A DNA stretch of 64,000 nt from Prevotella sp. (GTDB lineage: Bacteria > Bacteroidota > Bacteroidia > Bacteroidales > Bacteroidaceae). The translations under genes and the position numbers were made by a program. The stretch is from the NCBI GenBank assembly GCA_017475265.1, contig JAFVFY010000056.1, positions 1 to 64,000 on the forward strand, written 5' to 3'. Position 1 is the stretch's first letter. Each line of letters begins with the position of its first letter. Positions 7,369 through 16,807 of this stretch are shown here, piece after piece. Below the pieces are notes generated by a model that worked only from the letters and a program-made list of their open reading frames with translations, did not search any database and was not told where the DNA came from.

Positions 7369-10300
7369 ATGAAAAAGGAGTTATTATTGGCTGCTACGCT
7401 GATTTTCGCCCTCTGGGGACAGGCAGCCGAGGTGGAGCAGAGCGGTTACGGGGTCACGGTGCGTCCTGACGGTGGTCAGGCTCGTGTGGTGCGCCTCGAA
7501 GTGATGAACGACAATATCATCCGCGTGCGTGCCACGTCAGAGAATGCGCTGCCCAAGAAGCGCCCATCGCTGATGATTGTGCCGCAGACGGCTCCCGCAG
7601 CCGACAGCTACACCGTGACTCAGCGCGACGGGGCCGTAATCGTCCAGGCAAAGAATGTGAGGGCTGTGGTCGATGAGGCCACAGGCCAGCTGACGTTCTA
7701 CGATGCACAGGGTCGCCAAATGCTGCGCGAGACCGCCGAGGGCAAGAAGTTCTGGCCCTTCACCGTGCCTGAGCGCGAGTATGGTTATAAGCACGATGCA
7801 AGAGGCCGTCTCGTGCAGCCCGTCACCGAGGAGATGAAGCTCGGGCTCACCTGGCAGATGACCTTCGACAGTCCCTCCGACGAGTCCTTCTACGGTCTGG
7901 GACAGCACCAGAGCGAGGAACTGAACATGAAGGGAAAGAACGAAGACCTCTTCCAGTACAACACGAAGGTCTCCATCCCTTTCATCCTCTCCACCAAGGG
8001 CTACGGCCTGCTGTGGGATTCCTACTCCTACTGCCGCTTCGGCAATCCTCACGACTACCTGCAGCTGAACCGCGCCTTCCGCCTGTACGACAAGCGGGGA
8101 CGCGAAGGCCATCTCACCGGCACTTACACCGATAAGGACGGCAAGCGGCTGGTGCGCGACGAGGACAGCATCTACTACGAGTATGGCACGCCCGCCAAGT
8201 CGGAGATTGCCCTCAAAACCGACAATGGCGGCATCAAGAACCTGCCGCAGGGCTTTAACCTCAACGGGGCGACTGTGGTGTACGAGGGGTTCATTGAGCC
8301 TCTGACTGGTGACAGTGGCTTCGAAACATGTCAGTTTATTCTCTATTACTCCGGCTATATCAAGGTCTATATCGACGGTGAGGAGGTGGTGCCCGAGCGT
8401 TGGCGCACGGCATGGAACCCCAACACCTATAAGTTCACCGCCAATGTGCGAAGAGGTGCCAAGAATCACCTGCGCATAGAGTGGCAGCCCGATGGCGGCG
8501 AGGCTTATTGCGGCTTGCGCGTTGCCGAGCCCCGCACAATGAAGGAGCGCGAGCAGCTCTGCATCTGGAGCGAGATGGCCAAAGATATGGACTACTACGT
8601 CATCGCCGGCAAAAACTTCGACGAGATTATCTCTGGATATCGCACTTTGACAGGCAAGGCCAGCCTCTACCCCAAGTGGCTGCTGGGCTACTGGATGTGC
8701 AAAGAGCGCTACAAGACGGCAAAGGAGCTGGAGGACGCCTTCTCAGAATTCCGCCGCCGCTCCCTGCCCATCGACAACATCGTGCAGGACTGGAACTACT
8801 GGCCCGAGGACCAGTGGGGCAGCCATACCTTTGAGGCAGACCGCTTCCCCAACCCACAGGCATTGCTCGACAGCATTCATGACATGCACGGGCGCTTCAT
8901 GATCAGCGTGTGGCCAAAGTTCTACACCAACACCGCCAACTTCAAGGAACTGGACCGAAAGGGCTGGATGTATGTGCAGAGCCCGACGGACGACATCCAC
9001 GACTGGGTGGGTCCGGGCTACACCAACGGCTTCTACGATGCCTACGACCCCGGTGCCCGCAAGATGTTCTGGCGACAGATGGACGAGAACCTCTTCTCGA
9101 AATACACCCACGACGGCATTGCCGGTATCGATGCCTGGTGGATGGATGCTTCCGAGCCCAACGTTCGCGACTGCACGCCGATGTGGTATCGCAAGGCTCT
9201 CAGCGGCCCCACCGCCTTAGGTACAGCCACCGAGTATTTCAACGCTTACTCTATCGTCAATGCCGATGCTATTTACAACGGCCAGCGCGCCACTTGGAAG
9301 AAGCTCTACAAGGGCAAGGTGCCCGAGCCTCGCGTGTTCCTGCTCACCCGTAGCGGATTCGCCGGGGAGCAGCGTTACTCTACCGCCACATGGAGCGGCG
9401 ACATCGGCACCCGCTGGGAAGACATGCGCGCCCAGATGACCGCCGGAATGAACTACTCCATGTCGGGCATTCCCTTCTGGGGCATGGACCAGGGTGGCTT
9501 CTGCGTGGAAAGCCGATACGTGAAGGCCCAGCAGCTCTTCAACGAGAAGGGCATCGAGAACGAAGACCTCTGTGAGTGGCGAGAGCTGCAGACCCGCTGG
9601 CACCAGTTCGGATGCTTCATCCCCATCTTCCGCACACACGGCCAGTGGCCCGAGCGCGAGATATGGAAGATAGTGCCCGACGAACACCCCTGCTACCAGT
9701 CGTTTGCCTACTACAACCGTCTGCGCTACCGCCTCATGCCCTATCTCTACAGTATGGCTGGCTGGGCACACTTCAAGGACTATACGCTGATGCGCGCCCT
9801 TGTGATGGATTTCCTCGGCGACCCAGCAGTAGAGAACATCAAGGACCAATGGATGTTCGGCCCGTCGCTCATGGCCTGCCCTGTAGGCTACTACAAGGCT
9901 CGTAACCGCAGCGTCTATTTCCCAAAAGCAACCGACTGGTACAATTTCTACACCGGCGAGCATATCAGCGGCGGCCAGCGAATGGTTGTTGACGCTCCCT
10001 ATATGCAGATTCCTGTCTTTGTGCCTTCTGGCGCCATCATCCCCTTCGGTCCCGATATGCAGTGGAGCGATGAGAAGTCAGCCGAGCTCATCAACCTCTA
10101 CATTTATGCCGGGCGTGATGGTTCATTCCAGCTCTATGAGGACGAAGGAACGAACTACAACTACGAAAAGGGCCTATTTGCCACCATCGACATCAGCTAC
10201 GACGACAAGGCTCACACCGTCACCATAGGCCAGCGCAAGGGCAGTTTCGACGGTATGCTCAAGCAGCGCCGCTTCAACATTGTCTATGTCACCCCCGACA

Positions 10301-10380
10301 GTCCCAAGGCTCTCGACCTGCAGAGTCCAAAGGGCGTGATGGTCGAGTACAACGGCAAGGAAACGACGATACAGATATAA
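7369..10380 (+). CDS. GH31 family glycosidase with PA14 insert, probably alpha-xylosidase
   Basis: A secreted retaining glycoside hydrolase of 1003 residues with a signal peptide (MKKELLLAATLIFALWGQA). After the N-terminal GH31 beta-sandwich, a PA14-like domain occupies residues about 250-388, as in the Bacteroides ovatus xyloglucan alpha-xylosidase. The catalytic barrel has GIDAWWMDASEP with nucleophile Asp593 and TWSGD with probable acid/base Asp678, then C-terminal beta domains. The PA14 insert favours alpha-xylosidase over alpha-glucosidase, but substrate cannot be proved from sequence. A GH105 enzyme follows, with its own promoter, suggesting a plant polysaccharide role. GC content is high and codon use is uniform. 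Confidence 0.88.
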   Translation: MKKELLLAATLIFALWGQAAEVEQSGYGVTVRPDGGQARVVRLEVMNDNIIRVRATSENALPKKRPSLMIVPQTAPAADSYTVTQRDGAVIVQAKNVRAVVDEATGQLTFYDAQGRQMLRETAEGKKFWPFTVPEREYGYKHDARGRLVQPVTEEMKLGLTWQMTFDSPSDESFYGLGQHQSEELNMKGKNEDLFQYNTKVSIPFILSTKGYGLLWDSYSYCRFGNPHDYLQLNRAFRLYDKRGREGHLTGTYTDKDGKRLVRDEDSIYYEYGTPAKSEIALKTDNGGIKNLPQGFNLNGATVVYEGFIEPLTGDSGFETCQFILYYSGYIKVYIDGEEVVPERWRTAWNPNTYKFTANVRRGAKNHLRIEWQPDGGEAYCGLRVAEPRTMKEREQLCIWSEMAKDMDYYVIAGKNFDEIISGYRTLTGKASLYPKWLLGYWMCKERYKTAKELEDAFSEFRRRSLPIDNIVQDWNYWPEDQWGSHTFEADRFPNPQALLDSIHDMHGRFMISVWPKFYTNTANFKELDRKGWMYVQSPTDDIHDWVGPGYTNGFYDAYDPGARKMFWRQMDENLFSKYTHDGIAGIDAWWMDASEPNVRDCTPMWYRKALSGPTALGTATEYFNAYSIVNADAIYNGQRATWKKLYKGKVPEPRVFLLTRSGFAGEQRYSTATWSGDIGTRWEDMRAQMTAGMNYSMSGIPFWGMDQGGFCVESRYVKAQQLFNEKGIENEDLCEWRELQTRWHQFGCFIPIFRTHGQWPEREIWKIVPDEHPCYQSFAYYNRLRYRLMPYLYSMAGWAHFKDYTLMRALVMDFLGDPAVENIKDQWMFGPSLMACPVGYYKARNRSVYFPKATDWYNFYTGEHISGGQRMVVDAPYMQIPVFVPSGAIIPFGPDMQWSDEKSAELINLYIYAGRDGSFQLYEDEGTNYNYEKGLFATIDISYDDKAHTVTIGQRKGSFDGMLKQRRFNIVYVTPDSPKALDLQSPKGVMVEYNGKETTIQI

Positions 10381-10404
10381 GATATGCAAAAATAAGTTCG
10401 TATT

Positions 10405-10436
10405 TTTGTGCAGTTCCCATTTTTTTCGTACTTTTG
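10405..10436 (+). promoter_or_regulatory. promoter of the GH105-DUF4861 gene
   Basis: TTTG at 10405-10408, 20 bases, then TACTTTTG at 10429-10436; the ATG follows at 10460. The promoter starts only 25 bases after the GH31 stop. Confidence 0.7.
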
Positions 10437-10459
10437 CCCGAAAATTGAGCATACTGAAC

Positions 10460-12916
10460 ATGAAGCGAGCACTCTTTGCCCTAGCCCTTGCCCTGCTGAT
10501 GATACCGTCGGCAGAGGCTCGCACACGCAAGAAACAGGCGGTGTTAGAGGGGATTTGTAATTCCCGGTCGACCATCGAGATCATCACGCAAGTGAATGAC
10601 TACTGGCAGCAGAACCATCGTCCGCAGGCGCGTGCCTTTTGGGACGAGGCCGCCTACCATACTGGCAATATGGAGGCCTATCGTTTGTTGGGCAACGCCC
10701 GATGGCTGGACTACAGCACCACTTGGGCACGCCATAACCGATGGATGGGCGCGCAGGAGCAAGACCCCGCGAAATGGAAATATAAGAACTATGGCGAGGG
10801 GCAGGACTACGTACTCTTCGGCGACTGGCAGATATGCTTCCAAACGTATCTCGACCTCTATCTGATTGAAAAAGGAGAAATGAAAAATGATAAATATGAT
10901 TACATTCAGGAGCAGGGGGCTGCGCTTGCAGGTAATCATATTTATCACTTTTCACCTATCATCTATAATTATAAAATCGCCCGGGCTATTGAGGTGATGG
11001 ATACAGAGTGCCGATCGCAGGCTACCGACTTCTGGTGGTGGGCCGACGCGCTGTACATGGTGATGCCTGTCTTCGCCAAGCTCTACAAGACGACGGGCGA
11101 GGTGAAATACTTAGACAAGCTCTACGACAACTTCCGCTGGGCAGACGAACTGATGTACGACTCGGTGGAGCAGCTCTACTACCGCGACGCGAAGTACATC
11201 TTCCCCAAGGTGAAGACGACGAGCGGCGGCAAGAGCTTCTGGGCGCGCGGCGACGGCTGGGTACTGGCTGGACTGGCGAAAGTGCTGGCCGACATGCCTG
11301 AGGACTACAAGCATAGGCCGTTCTTCCTTCAGCGTTTCCGTGAACTGGCCGAGGGCGTGGCCCGTGTGCAGCGGCCCGGCGGCTACTGGAGCCGCTCAAT
11401 GCTTTGCGAGGAGGATGCCCCAGGCCCGGAGACCAGCGGCACCGCCTTCTTCACCTACGGCATACTGTGGGGTGTGAACCACGGGCTGCTGGACCGCGAG
11501 CGATTCGTCCACGTCATCGACAAGGCATGGAAATACCTGACAATCACCGCCCTGCAGCCTGACGGCAGCGTGGGCTTCGTGCAACCCATCGGCGAGAAGC
11601 CCGACCCCACCAAGACCGTCGATGCCCATTCACAAGCAAACTTCGGCGTGGGAGCCTTCCTGTTGGCGGCATGTGAACACCTCCGCTTCGAAGAGAAGAC
11701 CCTCCCCCAGCCCCTCCCTGTAGGGAGGGGATTGGTCACCCTTTCCATTGAGAATCCTACTTCAGAGTTCCGGCAGCAGGTGGTGGAGGTAGAGGCAAAG
11801 GAGCTGTTCCGTCGCCTTGGCATACAGGGCGGACGACAGTTTGTCGTCCTCGACCCCGCAAAGCTGGAGCTGCCCTACCAGCTGACCTACGACGGCAAGG
11901 TGCTCATCGATGCCGGGGTAAGCCCTCACGCCACACTGACGCTTACCGTGCAAAAAGGCACACCCAAGACCTACCCCACCGTGTGCTTCGGACAGCTCTA
12001 CCCTGAGCGCAAGGACGACTACGCCTGGGAGAACGACCGGGGAGCCTATCGCGCCTACGGCCCGACTCTCCAGAAAACAGGCGAGCGTTCGCATGGCATC
12101 GACGTGTGGTCGAAGAACACTCCGGAGCTGGTCGTCGAGCAACGCTACTGGACGGAGGACGTGGTGATGATGCCCACTGTGGAACGGCTGCGCCGCGAGA
12201 ACCGCCACTATGGTGACTCCGTCTATCGCACCATCTCCTACCACCACGACCACGGACGCGGCATGGATCTCTACCGCGTCGGCGCAACACTGGGCTGCGG
12301 AACACCCGCACTCATGAAGGCCGACGGACTGCTGCAATACCCCTACTGCTTCGAGAACTGCACCATCCTCGACAACGGTCCGCTGCGCACCACGGTTCAG
12401 TTAGACTACGGCAAGACGGTCTTCGAAGGCGACAGCATCACCGAGCACCGTATCATTTCGCTGGACAAGGGTTCGAACTTCTGCCGCATGACCGTGTGGT
12501 ACGACGGGCTGACTAAGCCGACCTGTCTGGCATCAGGCGTGGCCCTGCACTCGGAGGCTTACGGCAACGCAGCCGACAAGACCGCCGACCGTATCGTGGC
12601 CAAGGACTACGTGGCGTACGCCGACCCGACGGACAACCCGCGCGTGAACAGCTGCCTGCTCTTCGTGGCCACCCTCTACCCCAGTGCCCTCGACGGTTTC
12701 CCCGTCGAGACCACCACCCAGCTCTTCGACAAACCCCACGACGGCAGCGAGGGACATCTGCTTGGCTTATACAATAATTATATAGGGAAGCCCTACACCT
12801 ATTACTTCGGTTCGGCATGGTCAAAATATGATGTGCGCACCATGCAGGAATGGCAGCAGCGCATAGAGTGGACGCTGCGCTCGCTGCGGGAACCGCTCAA
12901 GGTGACATGGCAATAA
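10460..12916 (+). CDS. GH105 unsaturated rhamnogalacturonyl hydrolase fused to DUF4861
   Basis: GH105 enzymes remove the unsaturated uronic acid left on pectin fragments by lyases. After a signal peptide (MKRALFALALALLMIPSAEA), the first half has GDWQICFQTYLDLY, FWWWADALYM, WARGDGWVLAGLAK and GYWSRSM, the family landmarks. The second half, from about residue 440, matches DUF4861, often coupled to pectin enzymes. Two stretches are encoded by palindromic repeats: residues about 138-167 (10871-10961) and a short run near 415-425 carrying LPQPLPVGRG (11711-11730). The first lies between catalytic-domain segments, so whether the enzyme is active is uncertain. The start at 10460 gives a clean signal peptide. 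Confidence 0.85.
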   Translation: MKRALFALALALLMIPSAEARTRKKQAVLEGICNSRSTIEIITQVNDYWQQNHRPQARAFWDEAAYHTGNMEAYRLLGNARWLDYSTTWARHNRWMGAQEQDPAKWKYKNYGEGQDYVLFGDWQICFQTYLDLYLIEKGEMKNDKYDYIQEQGAALAGNHIYHFSPIIYNYKIARAIEVMDTECRSQATDFWWWADALYMVMPVFAKLYKTTGEVKYLDKLYDNFRWADELMYDSVEQLYYRDAKYIFPKVKTTSGGKSFWARGDGWVLAGLAKVLADMPEDYKHRPFFLQRFRELAEGVARVQRPGGYWSRSMLCEEDAPGPETSGTAFFTYGILWGVNHGLLDRERFVHVIDKAWKYLTITALQPDGSVGFVQPIGEKPDPTKTVDAHSQANFGVGAFLLAACEHLRFEEKTLPQPLPVGRGLVTLSIENPTSEFRQQVVEVEAKELFRRLGIQGGRQFVVLDPAKLELPYQLTYDGKVLIDAGVSPHATLTLTVQKGTPKTYPTVCFGQLYPERKDDYAWENDRGAYRAYGPTLQKTGERSHGIDVWSKNTPELVVEQRYWTEDVVMMPTVERLRRENRHYGDSVYRTISYHHDHGRGMDLYRVGATLGCGTPALMKADGLLQYPYCFENCTILDNGPLRTTVQLDYGKTVFEGDSITEHRIISLDKGSNFCRMTVWYDGLTKPTCLASGVALHSEAYGNAADKTADRIVAKDYVAYADPTDNPRVNSCLLFVATLYPSALDGFPVETTTQLFDKPHDGSEGHLLGLYNNYIGKPYTYYFGSAWSKYDVRTMQEWQQRIEWTLRSLREPLKVTWQ
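10871..10961. repeat. in-frame inverted repeat (AATCATATTTATCA family) inside the GH105 domain
   Basis: The left arm contains ATGATAAATATGATTAC and the right arm GTAATCATATTTATCA, separated by about 28 bases. The same arms recur at 12988-13026, 14289-14433 and, diverged, 16731-16807. Confidence 0.85.
11711..11730. repeat. short palindrome inside the GH105-DUF4861 gene
   Basis: CCCCTCCCTGTAGGGAGGGG is an almost perfect 20-base palindrome in the interdomain region. It encodes part of LPQPLPVGRG, a peptide type that also appears around the palindrome in the Smr/DUF2027 gene (DPSPKERG). Confidence 0.75.
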
Positions 12917-12964
12917 ATGGATACATGAAACGATATGTTCTGTAATAGGAAAAAACTATGCTCT

Positions 12965-14284
12965 ATGGCTGAAAAACTGAGAATAATGGTAATCATATTT
13001 ATCATTTCTACTTTCTCATTTCTCACATTGTCAGCGCAGACAACCCTAGAGCACAAAGTGAAGAAGAAGGAGACCATCTTCGGCATCGCCCGCGACTATG
13101 GCCTCACTCTACAACAACTCATCGACGCCAACCCAAAGTTAAACACGCCGGGCTATCAGCTGCAGAAAGACGATGTTTTGAAGATTCCTCTCTCTACCAA
13201 TAGCAGTGTGAAGAGCGCCTCCGCCCTTGGCCGTACCATACGCCTAGGCGTGATGCTTCCCCTTCACAACATCAACGGCGACGGACATCGTATGGTGGAG
13301 TACTACCGTGGTGTGCTCATGGCCTGTGACTCGATGAAGAAAGAGGGAATCTCCGTGGACGTAAGAGCCTGGAACCTAGCGGAGAACGGCAATGTGACGG
13401 AGCTGCTGAAGGACAAAGACGCACAGAATCGTGACATCATCATCGGCCCTCTCTACTCGAAGTTCATGGAGCCACTGAGCAACTTTGTGAAGAAGCACAA
13501 CATCATGCTTGTGGTGCCCTTCTCCATTCGTGCACCGCAGCTGTCCACCAATAAGAATATCTTCCAGATATACCAGAATCCTGAGAGCATGACCGATGTC
13601 ACGGCTCGCCGCTGTGCCGAGTGGTTCCGTGACTACCACCCCATCATTGTTGACTGCCATGACAGTACAAGTACCAAGGGAGCCTTTACCACCGCCCTGC
13701 GCCGTCAGTTGGAGCAACACGACGTGCTCTACAACGTCACCAGTCTCAGCACCGCCGAGGATAACTTCGCCAAGGCCTTCGTAGCCAACATGCCTAACCT
13801 GGTGATACTCAACACAGCACGTTCGCCGGAGCTTCTTCGAACCTTTACCCGCCTGAAAAACCTTCTGGCCAGACGCCCAAATCTGGAAATTGCCCTGTTC
13901 GGCTACACCGAATGGCTCATGTACATGAACCAACAAAAAGACAACTTCCACAGGTTTAACGTCTACATACCGTCGTACTTCTATACCAATATGCAGTCGC
14001 CCTTGGCCATCCGACTGGAGCGACGCTACGAAACCAACTTCGGACAGATAATGCAGCAGGCACTGCCACGGTTTGCCTTAACGGGCTTCGACCATGCAGT
14101 ATTCTTCCTTCGTGGAGTGCACAAGTATGGCAAGACCTTTGACGGCATGTCGGGCCGCTTCGGCTACCAGCCCGTACAGACCCCACTGTGGTTTGAACGC
14201 ATTGCCGGCGGAGGCTACCAGAACCGTGCCTACATGTTCGTACACTACAAGCCCGACGGCACCATTGAGGCGATAAACTACTAG
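12965..14284 (+). CDS. exported LysM protein with a periplasmic-binding-protein-like domain
   Basis: After a signal peptide ending in LTLSAQ, a LysM domain with KKKETIFGIARDYGLTLQQLIDANP lies near residues 29-75; LysM binds peptidoglycan. The rest, about 340 residues, resembles type 1 periplasmic binding folds (IRLGVMLPLHNINGDG, a VVPFSIRAPQLSTN segment and a FALTGFDHAVFFLRG segment near the end). In Bacteroidales such proteins often sit beside a PorT-type barrel, as here. The precise role is unknown. I favour the ATG at 12965, since 12935 would place a charged stretch before the hydrophobic core. The hydrophobic core is encoded by a sequence matching one arm of the repeat family seen in the neighbouring genes. 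Confidence 0.78.
   Translation: MAEKLRIMVIIFIISTFSFLTLSAQTTLEHKVKKKETIFGIARDYGLTLQQLIDANPKLNTPGYQLQKDDVLKIPLSTNSSVKSASALGRTIRLGVMLPLHNINGDGHRMVEYYRGVLMACDSMKKEGISVDVRAWNLAENGNVTELLKDKDAQNRDIIIGPLYSKFMEPLSNFVKKHNIMLVVPFSIRAPQLSTNKNIFQIYQNPESMTDVTARRCAEWFRDYHPIIVDCHDSTSTKGAFTTALRRQLEQHDVLYNVTSLSTAEDNFAKAFVANMPNLVILNTARSPELLRTFTRLKNLLARRPNLEIALFGYTEWLMYMNQQKDNFHRFNVYIPSYFYTNMQSPLAIRLERRYETNFGQIMQQALPRFALTGFDHAVFFLRGVHKYGKTFDGMSGRFGYQPVQTPLWFERIAGGGYQNRAYMFVHYKPDGTIEAINY
12988..13026. repeat. single repeat arm encoding the signal-peptide core of the LysM protein
   Basis: GGTAATCATATTTATCATTT and the following CTTTCTCATTTCTCAC closely match the right arm of the element at 14396-14433. Here it is read as VIIFIISTFSF. 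Confidence 0.75.
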
Positions 14285-14288
14285 TCAA

Positions 14289-14433
14289 GTGAGAAATGAA
14301 AAAGGAGAAATGAAAAATATGATTACCTTTTCAAGTGATTTATTTGAAATGAGAAATTACGATTATTTCCTTCATGCACAGTCCCTGTTCTTGAAGGCAA
14401 TCATATTTATCATTTTTCATTTTTCATTTATCA
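14289..14433. repeat. inverted repeat forming the 5' end of the barrel gene
   Basis: The left arm runs from 14289 to 14326 (GAGAAATGAAAAA type) and ends ATATGATTAC; the right arm, 14396-14433, begins GGCAATCATATTTATCATTT. About 30 of 37 positions can pair, with a 70-base loop. Confidence 0.85.
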
Positions 14434-15164
14434 CCGACGCAATAGCCCAGGTGGGTGACCACCGCAGCGAGTTTGCCGTGGGTGTGAACGGCGGCATCGT
14501 CATGAGCCGCATAGGATTCCTGCCCGAAGTGCCCCAGGACATGCACAAAGGCAAGACCGGAGGAATAACGCTGCGCTACACATCAGAGAAATACTTCAGC
14601 AGTATCTGCGCCATCGTCGCCGAAGTGAACTATGCGCAAATGGGATGGAAAGAACGAATACTTACCCTGCAAGACGAACCCGTCATCAATCAGGAGACCG
14701 GCTTGGCCGAGGAATACCAACGCAACCTGAACTACATTCAGATACCCATCTTCGCCCGTCTGGGCTGGGGCCGTGAGCGACGCGGACTGCAGGGTTACGT
14801 TCAGGCCGGACCACAACTGGGCTTTTGCATCAAAGAGAGCACGGAGGCAAACTTCGACCTGCATAACCCAAACACCTTAGCACGCACATCACTCGTCTCC
14901 AGTTCGCTGAAGAACGCCTCTAACATGTACTTCATGCCCGTGGAGAACAAATTCGACTATGGCATCGCCGTGGGGCTAGGTGTCGAGTTCTCCCATACGA
15001 AGGTGGGACACTTCCTGCTCGAAGGCCGCTATTACTACGGTCTGGGAAACATCTACGGCAGCACCAAACGTGACTATTTCTCCATATCAAACTATGGTGC
15101 CATCTACGTCAAGATGTCGTACCTGATGGACATTAGCAAATCCAATAACTCTAAAATCAAATAA
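14289..15164 (+). CDS. PorT-type outer membrane beta-barrel protein
   Basis: An exported barrel-like protein: after a signal peptide ending near DAIAQ, the mature part shows amphipathic strands (SEFAVGVNGGIVMSRIGF, YIQIPIFARLGWG, YVQAGPQLGFCI, YGIAVGLGVEFSH, LEGRYYYGLGNIYG) and a terminal strand, as in the PF13568-like PorT group. The function is not predictable. The start is uncertain: GTG at 14289, or ATGs at 14310, 14319 and 14349; the whole 5' part up to 14433 lies in an inverted repeat, whose right arm is read as the hydrophobic core AIIFIIFHFSF. It follows the LysM gene by 4 bases if GTG is used, and precedes the POT transporter by 3. Confidence 0.75.
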   Translation: MRNEKGEMKNMITFSSDLFEMRNYDYFLHAQSLFLKAIIFIIFHFSFITDAIAQVGDHRSEFAVGVNGGIVMSRIGFLPEVPQDMHKGKTGGITLRYTSEKYFSSICAIVAEVNYAQMGWKERILTLQDEPVINQETGLAEEYQRNLNYIQIPIFARLGWGRERRGLQGYVQAGPQLGFCIKESTEANFDLHNPNTLARTSLVSSSLKNASNMYFMPVENKFDYGIAVGLGVEFSHTKVGHFLLEGRYYYGLGNIYGSTKRDYFSISNYGAIYVKMSYLMDISKSNNSKIK

Positions 15165-15167
15165 TCT

Positions 15168-16721
15168 ATGTTCAAAAACCATCCCAAAGGGTTGCTTCTT
15201 GCCGCCCTCAGTAACATGGGCGAGCGTTTCGGCTACTACATCATGAACGCCGTGCTGGCCCTTTTCCTCTGTTCAAAGTTTGGCCTCAGCGACGGCCAGA
15301 GTGGCTTCATCGCCGCCATGTTCCTAACGGCCATCTACGTGCTGAGCCTCGTTGGCGGCTACATCGCCGACCGCACCCAGAACTACAAGGCCACCATCGC
15401 CTGGGGTCTCGTCATCATGGCCAGTGGCTACGTTTTACTGTCCATCCCCGTTCTTGCCACGCCCGACAACTCGTCGATGCTGTTGGCCTTCACCGTCTTT
15501 GCCCTCGCACTCATCGCCTGTGGCAATGGTCTCTTTAAAGGTAATTTGCAAGCTATCGTGGGCCAGATGTACGACAACTTTGAGGCAGCCGCCAAGAAGG
15601 AAGGCCCCGAGAAGCTGAAGTGGGCTCAAGGGCAGCGCGACGCCGGTTTCCAGATTTTCTACGTGTTCATCAATATTGGTGCCTTGCTGGCTCCGTTCAT
15701 CGCTCCGTTGCTGCGCAGTTGGTGGCTCAACGTTCACGGCCTGGCCTACAATGCTGACCTTCCGAAGCTGTGCCATGCCTTTATCTCGGGCAACATTACC
15801 GACGGTGAGATGTCCAACCTTAACGAGCTGGTTGCGAAGGTTGGCGGTGACGGAAGTGACCTGTCTGCTTTCTGCACCCAGTATCTCGACGTATTCAACA
15901 CCGGCATCCACTACTCGTTTATTGCCTCCGTGTTGACCATGCTCATCTCGCTGGCCATCTTCCTGCTGTCGAAGCACCTCTTCCCCACTCCAGGCAAGAA
16001 GGAAGCCGCCGTCAGCCAGGACTATACCGCCGAGGAGCGTCAGGCCATGGCCACGGAAATCAAACAGCGCATGTACGCCCTCTTCGCCGTACTGGGCATC
16101 GCCGTGTTCTTCTGGTTCTCGTTCCATCAGAACGGCCAGTCTCTGTCGTTCTTCGCCCGTGACTTCGTGCAGACCGACAGCATCGCTCCTGAGATTTGGC
16201 AGGCCGTGAACCCGTTCTTCGTCATCGTGCTCACACCCATCATCATGTGGTTCTTTGCACGTCTTACGAAGGCTGGACAAGCCATCTCCACGCCACGCAA
16301 GATTGCCTACGGTATGGGAATTGCAGGCATCGCCTATCTCTTCCTGGCCTTATACTCGGCCTCACAAGGCTATCCCTCAGCCAATGAGTTCACCGCCCTA
16401 GCTGACTCGGCAAAGGCTGGACTGAAAGCCGGACCGTGGGTGCTCATCGTCACCTATTTCTTCCTCACCGTGGCCGAGCTGTTTATCTCGCCGCTGGGTC
16501 TGTCATTCGTCTCAAAGGTAGCTCCGAAGCACCTGCAAGGACTCTGCCAGGGTCTGTGGCTCGGTGCAACTGCCGTGGGCAACGGACTGCTATGGATTGG
16601 CCCGCTCATCTACAATGAATGGCCTGTTTGGATTTGCTGGACGGTATTCCTCATCGTCTGCGTCATTTCCATGGGTGTGATGTTCGGCATGGTGAAGTGG
16701 CTGGAGCGAGTCACCAAGTAA
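15168..16721 (+). CDS. POT/PTR family proton-dependent oligopeptide transporter
   Basis: A 517-residue inner-membrane MFS transporter that takes up di- and tripeptides with protons. The N-terminal helix carries the POT signature (NMGERFGYYIM), followed by GGYIADRTQNYK between helices 2 and 3 and LIACGNGLFKGNLQAIVG. About 12-14 transmembrane segments are evident, with a long loop after helix 6 (residues about 190-245). Lack of an insertion or frameshift, plus a strong match along its whole length, make it a sound call. It follows the barrel gene by 3 bases and is probably co-transcribed. Confidence 0.9.
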   Translation: MFKNHPKGLLLAALSNMGERFGYYIMNAVLALFLCSKFGLSDGQSGFIAAMFLTAIYVLSLVGGYIADRTQNYKATIAWGLVIMASGYVLLSIPVLATPDNSSMLLAFTVFALALIACGNGLFKGNLQAIVGQMYDNFEAAAKKEGPEKLKWAQGQRDAGFQIFYVFINIGALLAPFIAPLLRSWWLNVHGLAYNADLPKLCHAFISGNITDGEMSNLNELVAKVGGDGSDLSAFCTQYLDVFNTGIHYSFIASVLTMLISLAIFLLSKHLFPTPGKKEAAVSQDYTAEERQAMATEIKQRMYALFAVLGIAVFFWFSFHQNGQSLSFFARDFVQTDSIAPEIWQAVNPFFVIVLTPIIMWFFARLTKAGQAISTPRKIAYGMGIAGIAYLFLALYSASQGYPSANEFTALADSAKAGLKAGPWVLIVTYFFLTVAELFISPLGLSFVSKVAPKHLQGLCQGLWLGATAVGNGLLWIGPLIYNEWPVWICWTVFLIVCVISMGVMFGMVKWLERVTK

Positions 16722-16730
16722 AACTGTAAC

Positions 16731-16807
16731 AAGGAAATGAGAAATATGGATACCTTCAAAGGCATCGCCCTAAAAACGAGTGTAGCCATATTTCTCATTT
16801 TCCATTT
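16731..16807. repeat. diverged inverted repeat at the start of the EEP hydrolase gene
   Basis: GAAATGAGAAATATGGATACC (left, 16734-16754) pairs with a right arm from 16782 containing CCATATTTCTCATTTTCCAT. The arm is read as the hydrophobic core VAIFLIFHLTF of the signal peptide. Confidence 0.75.
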
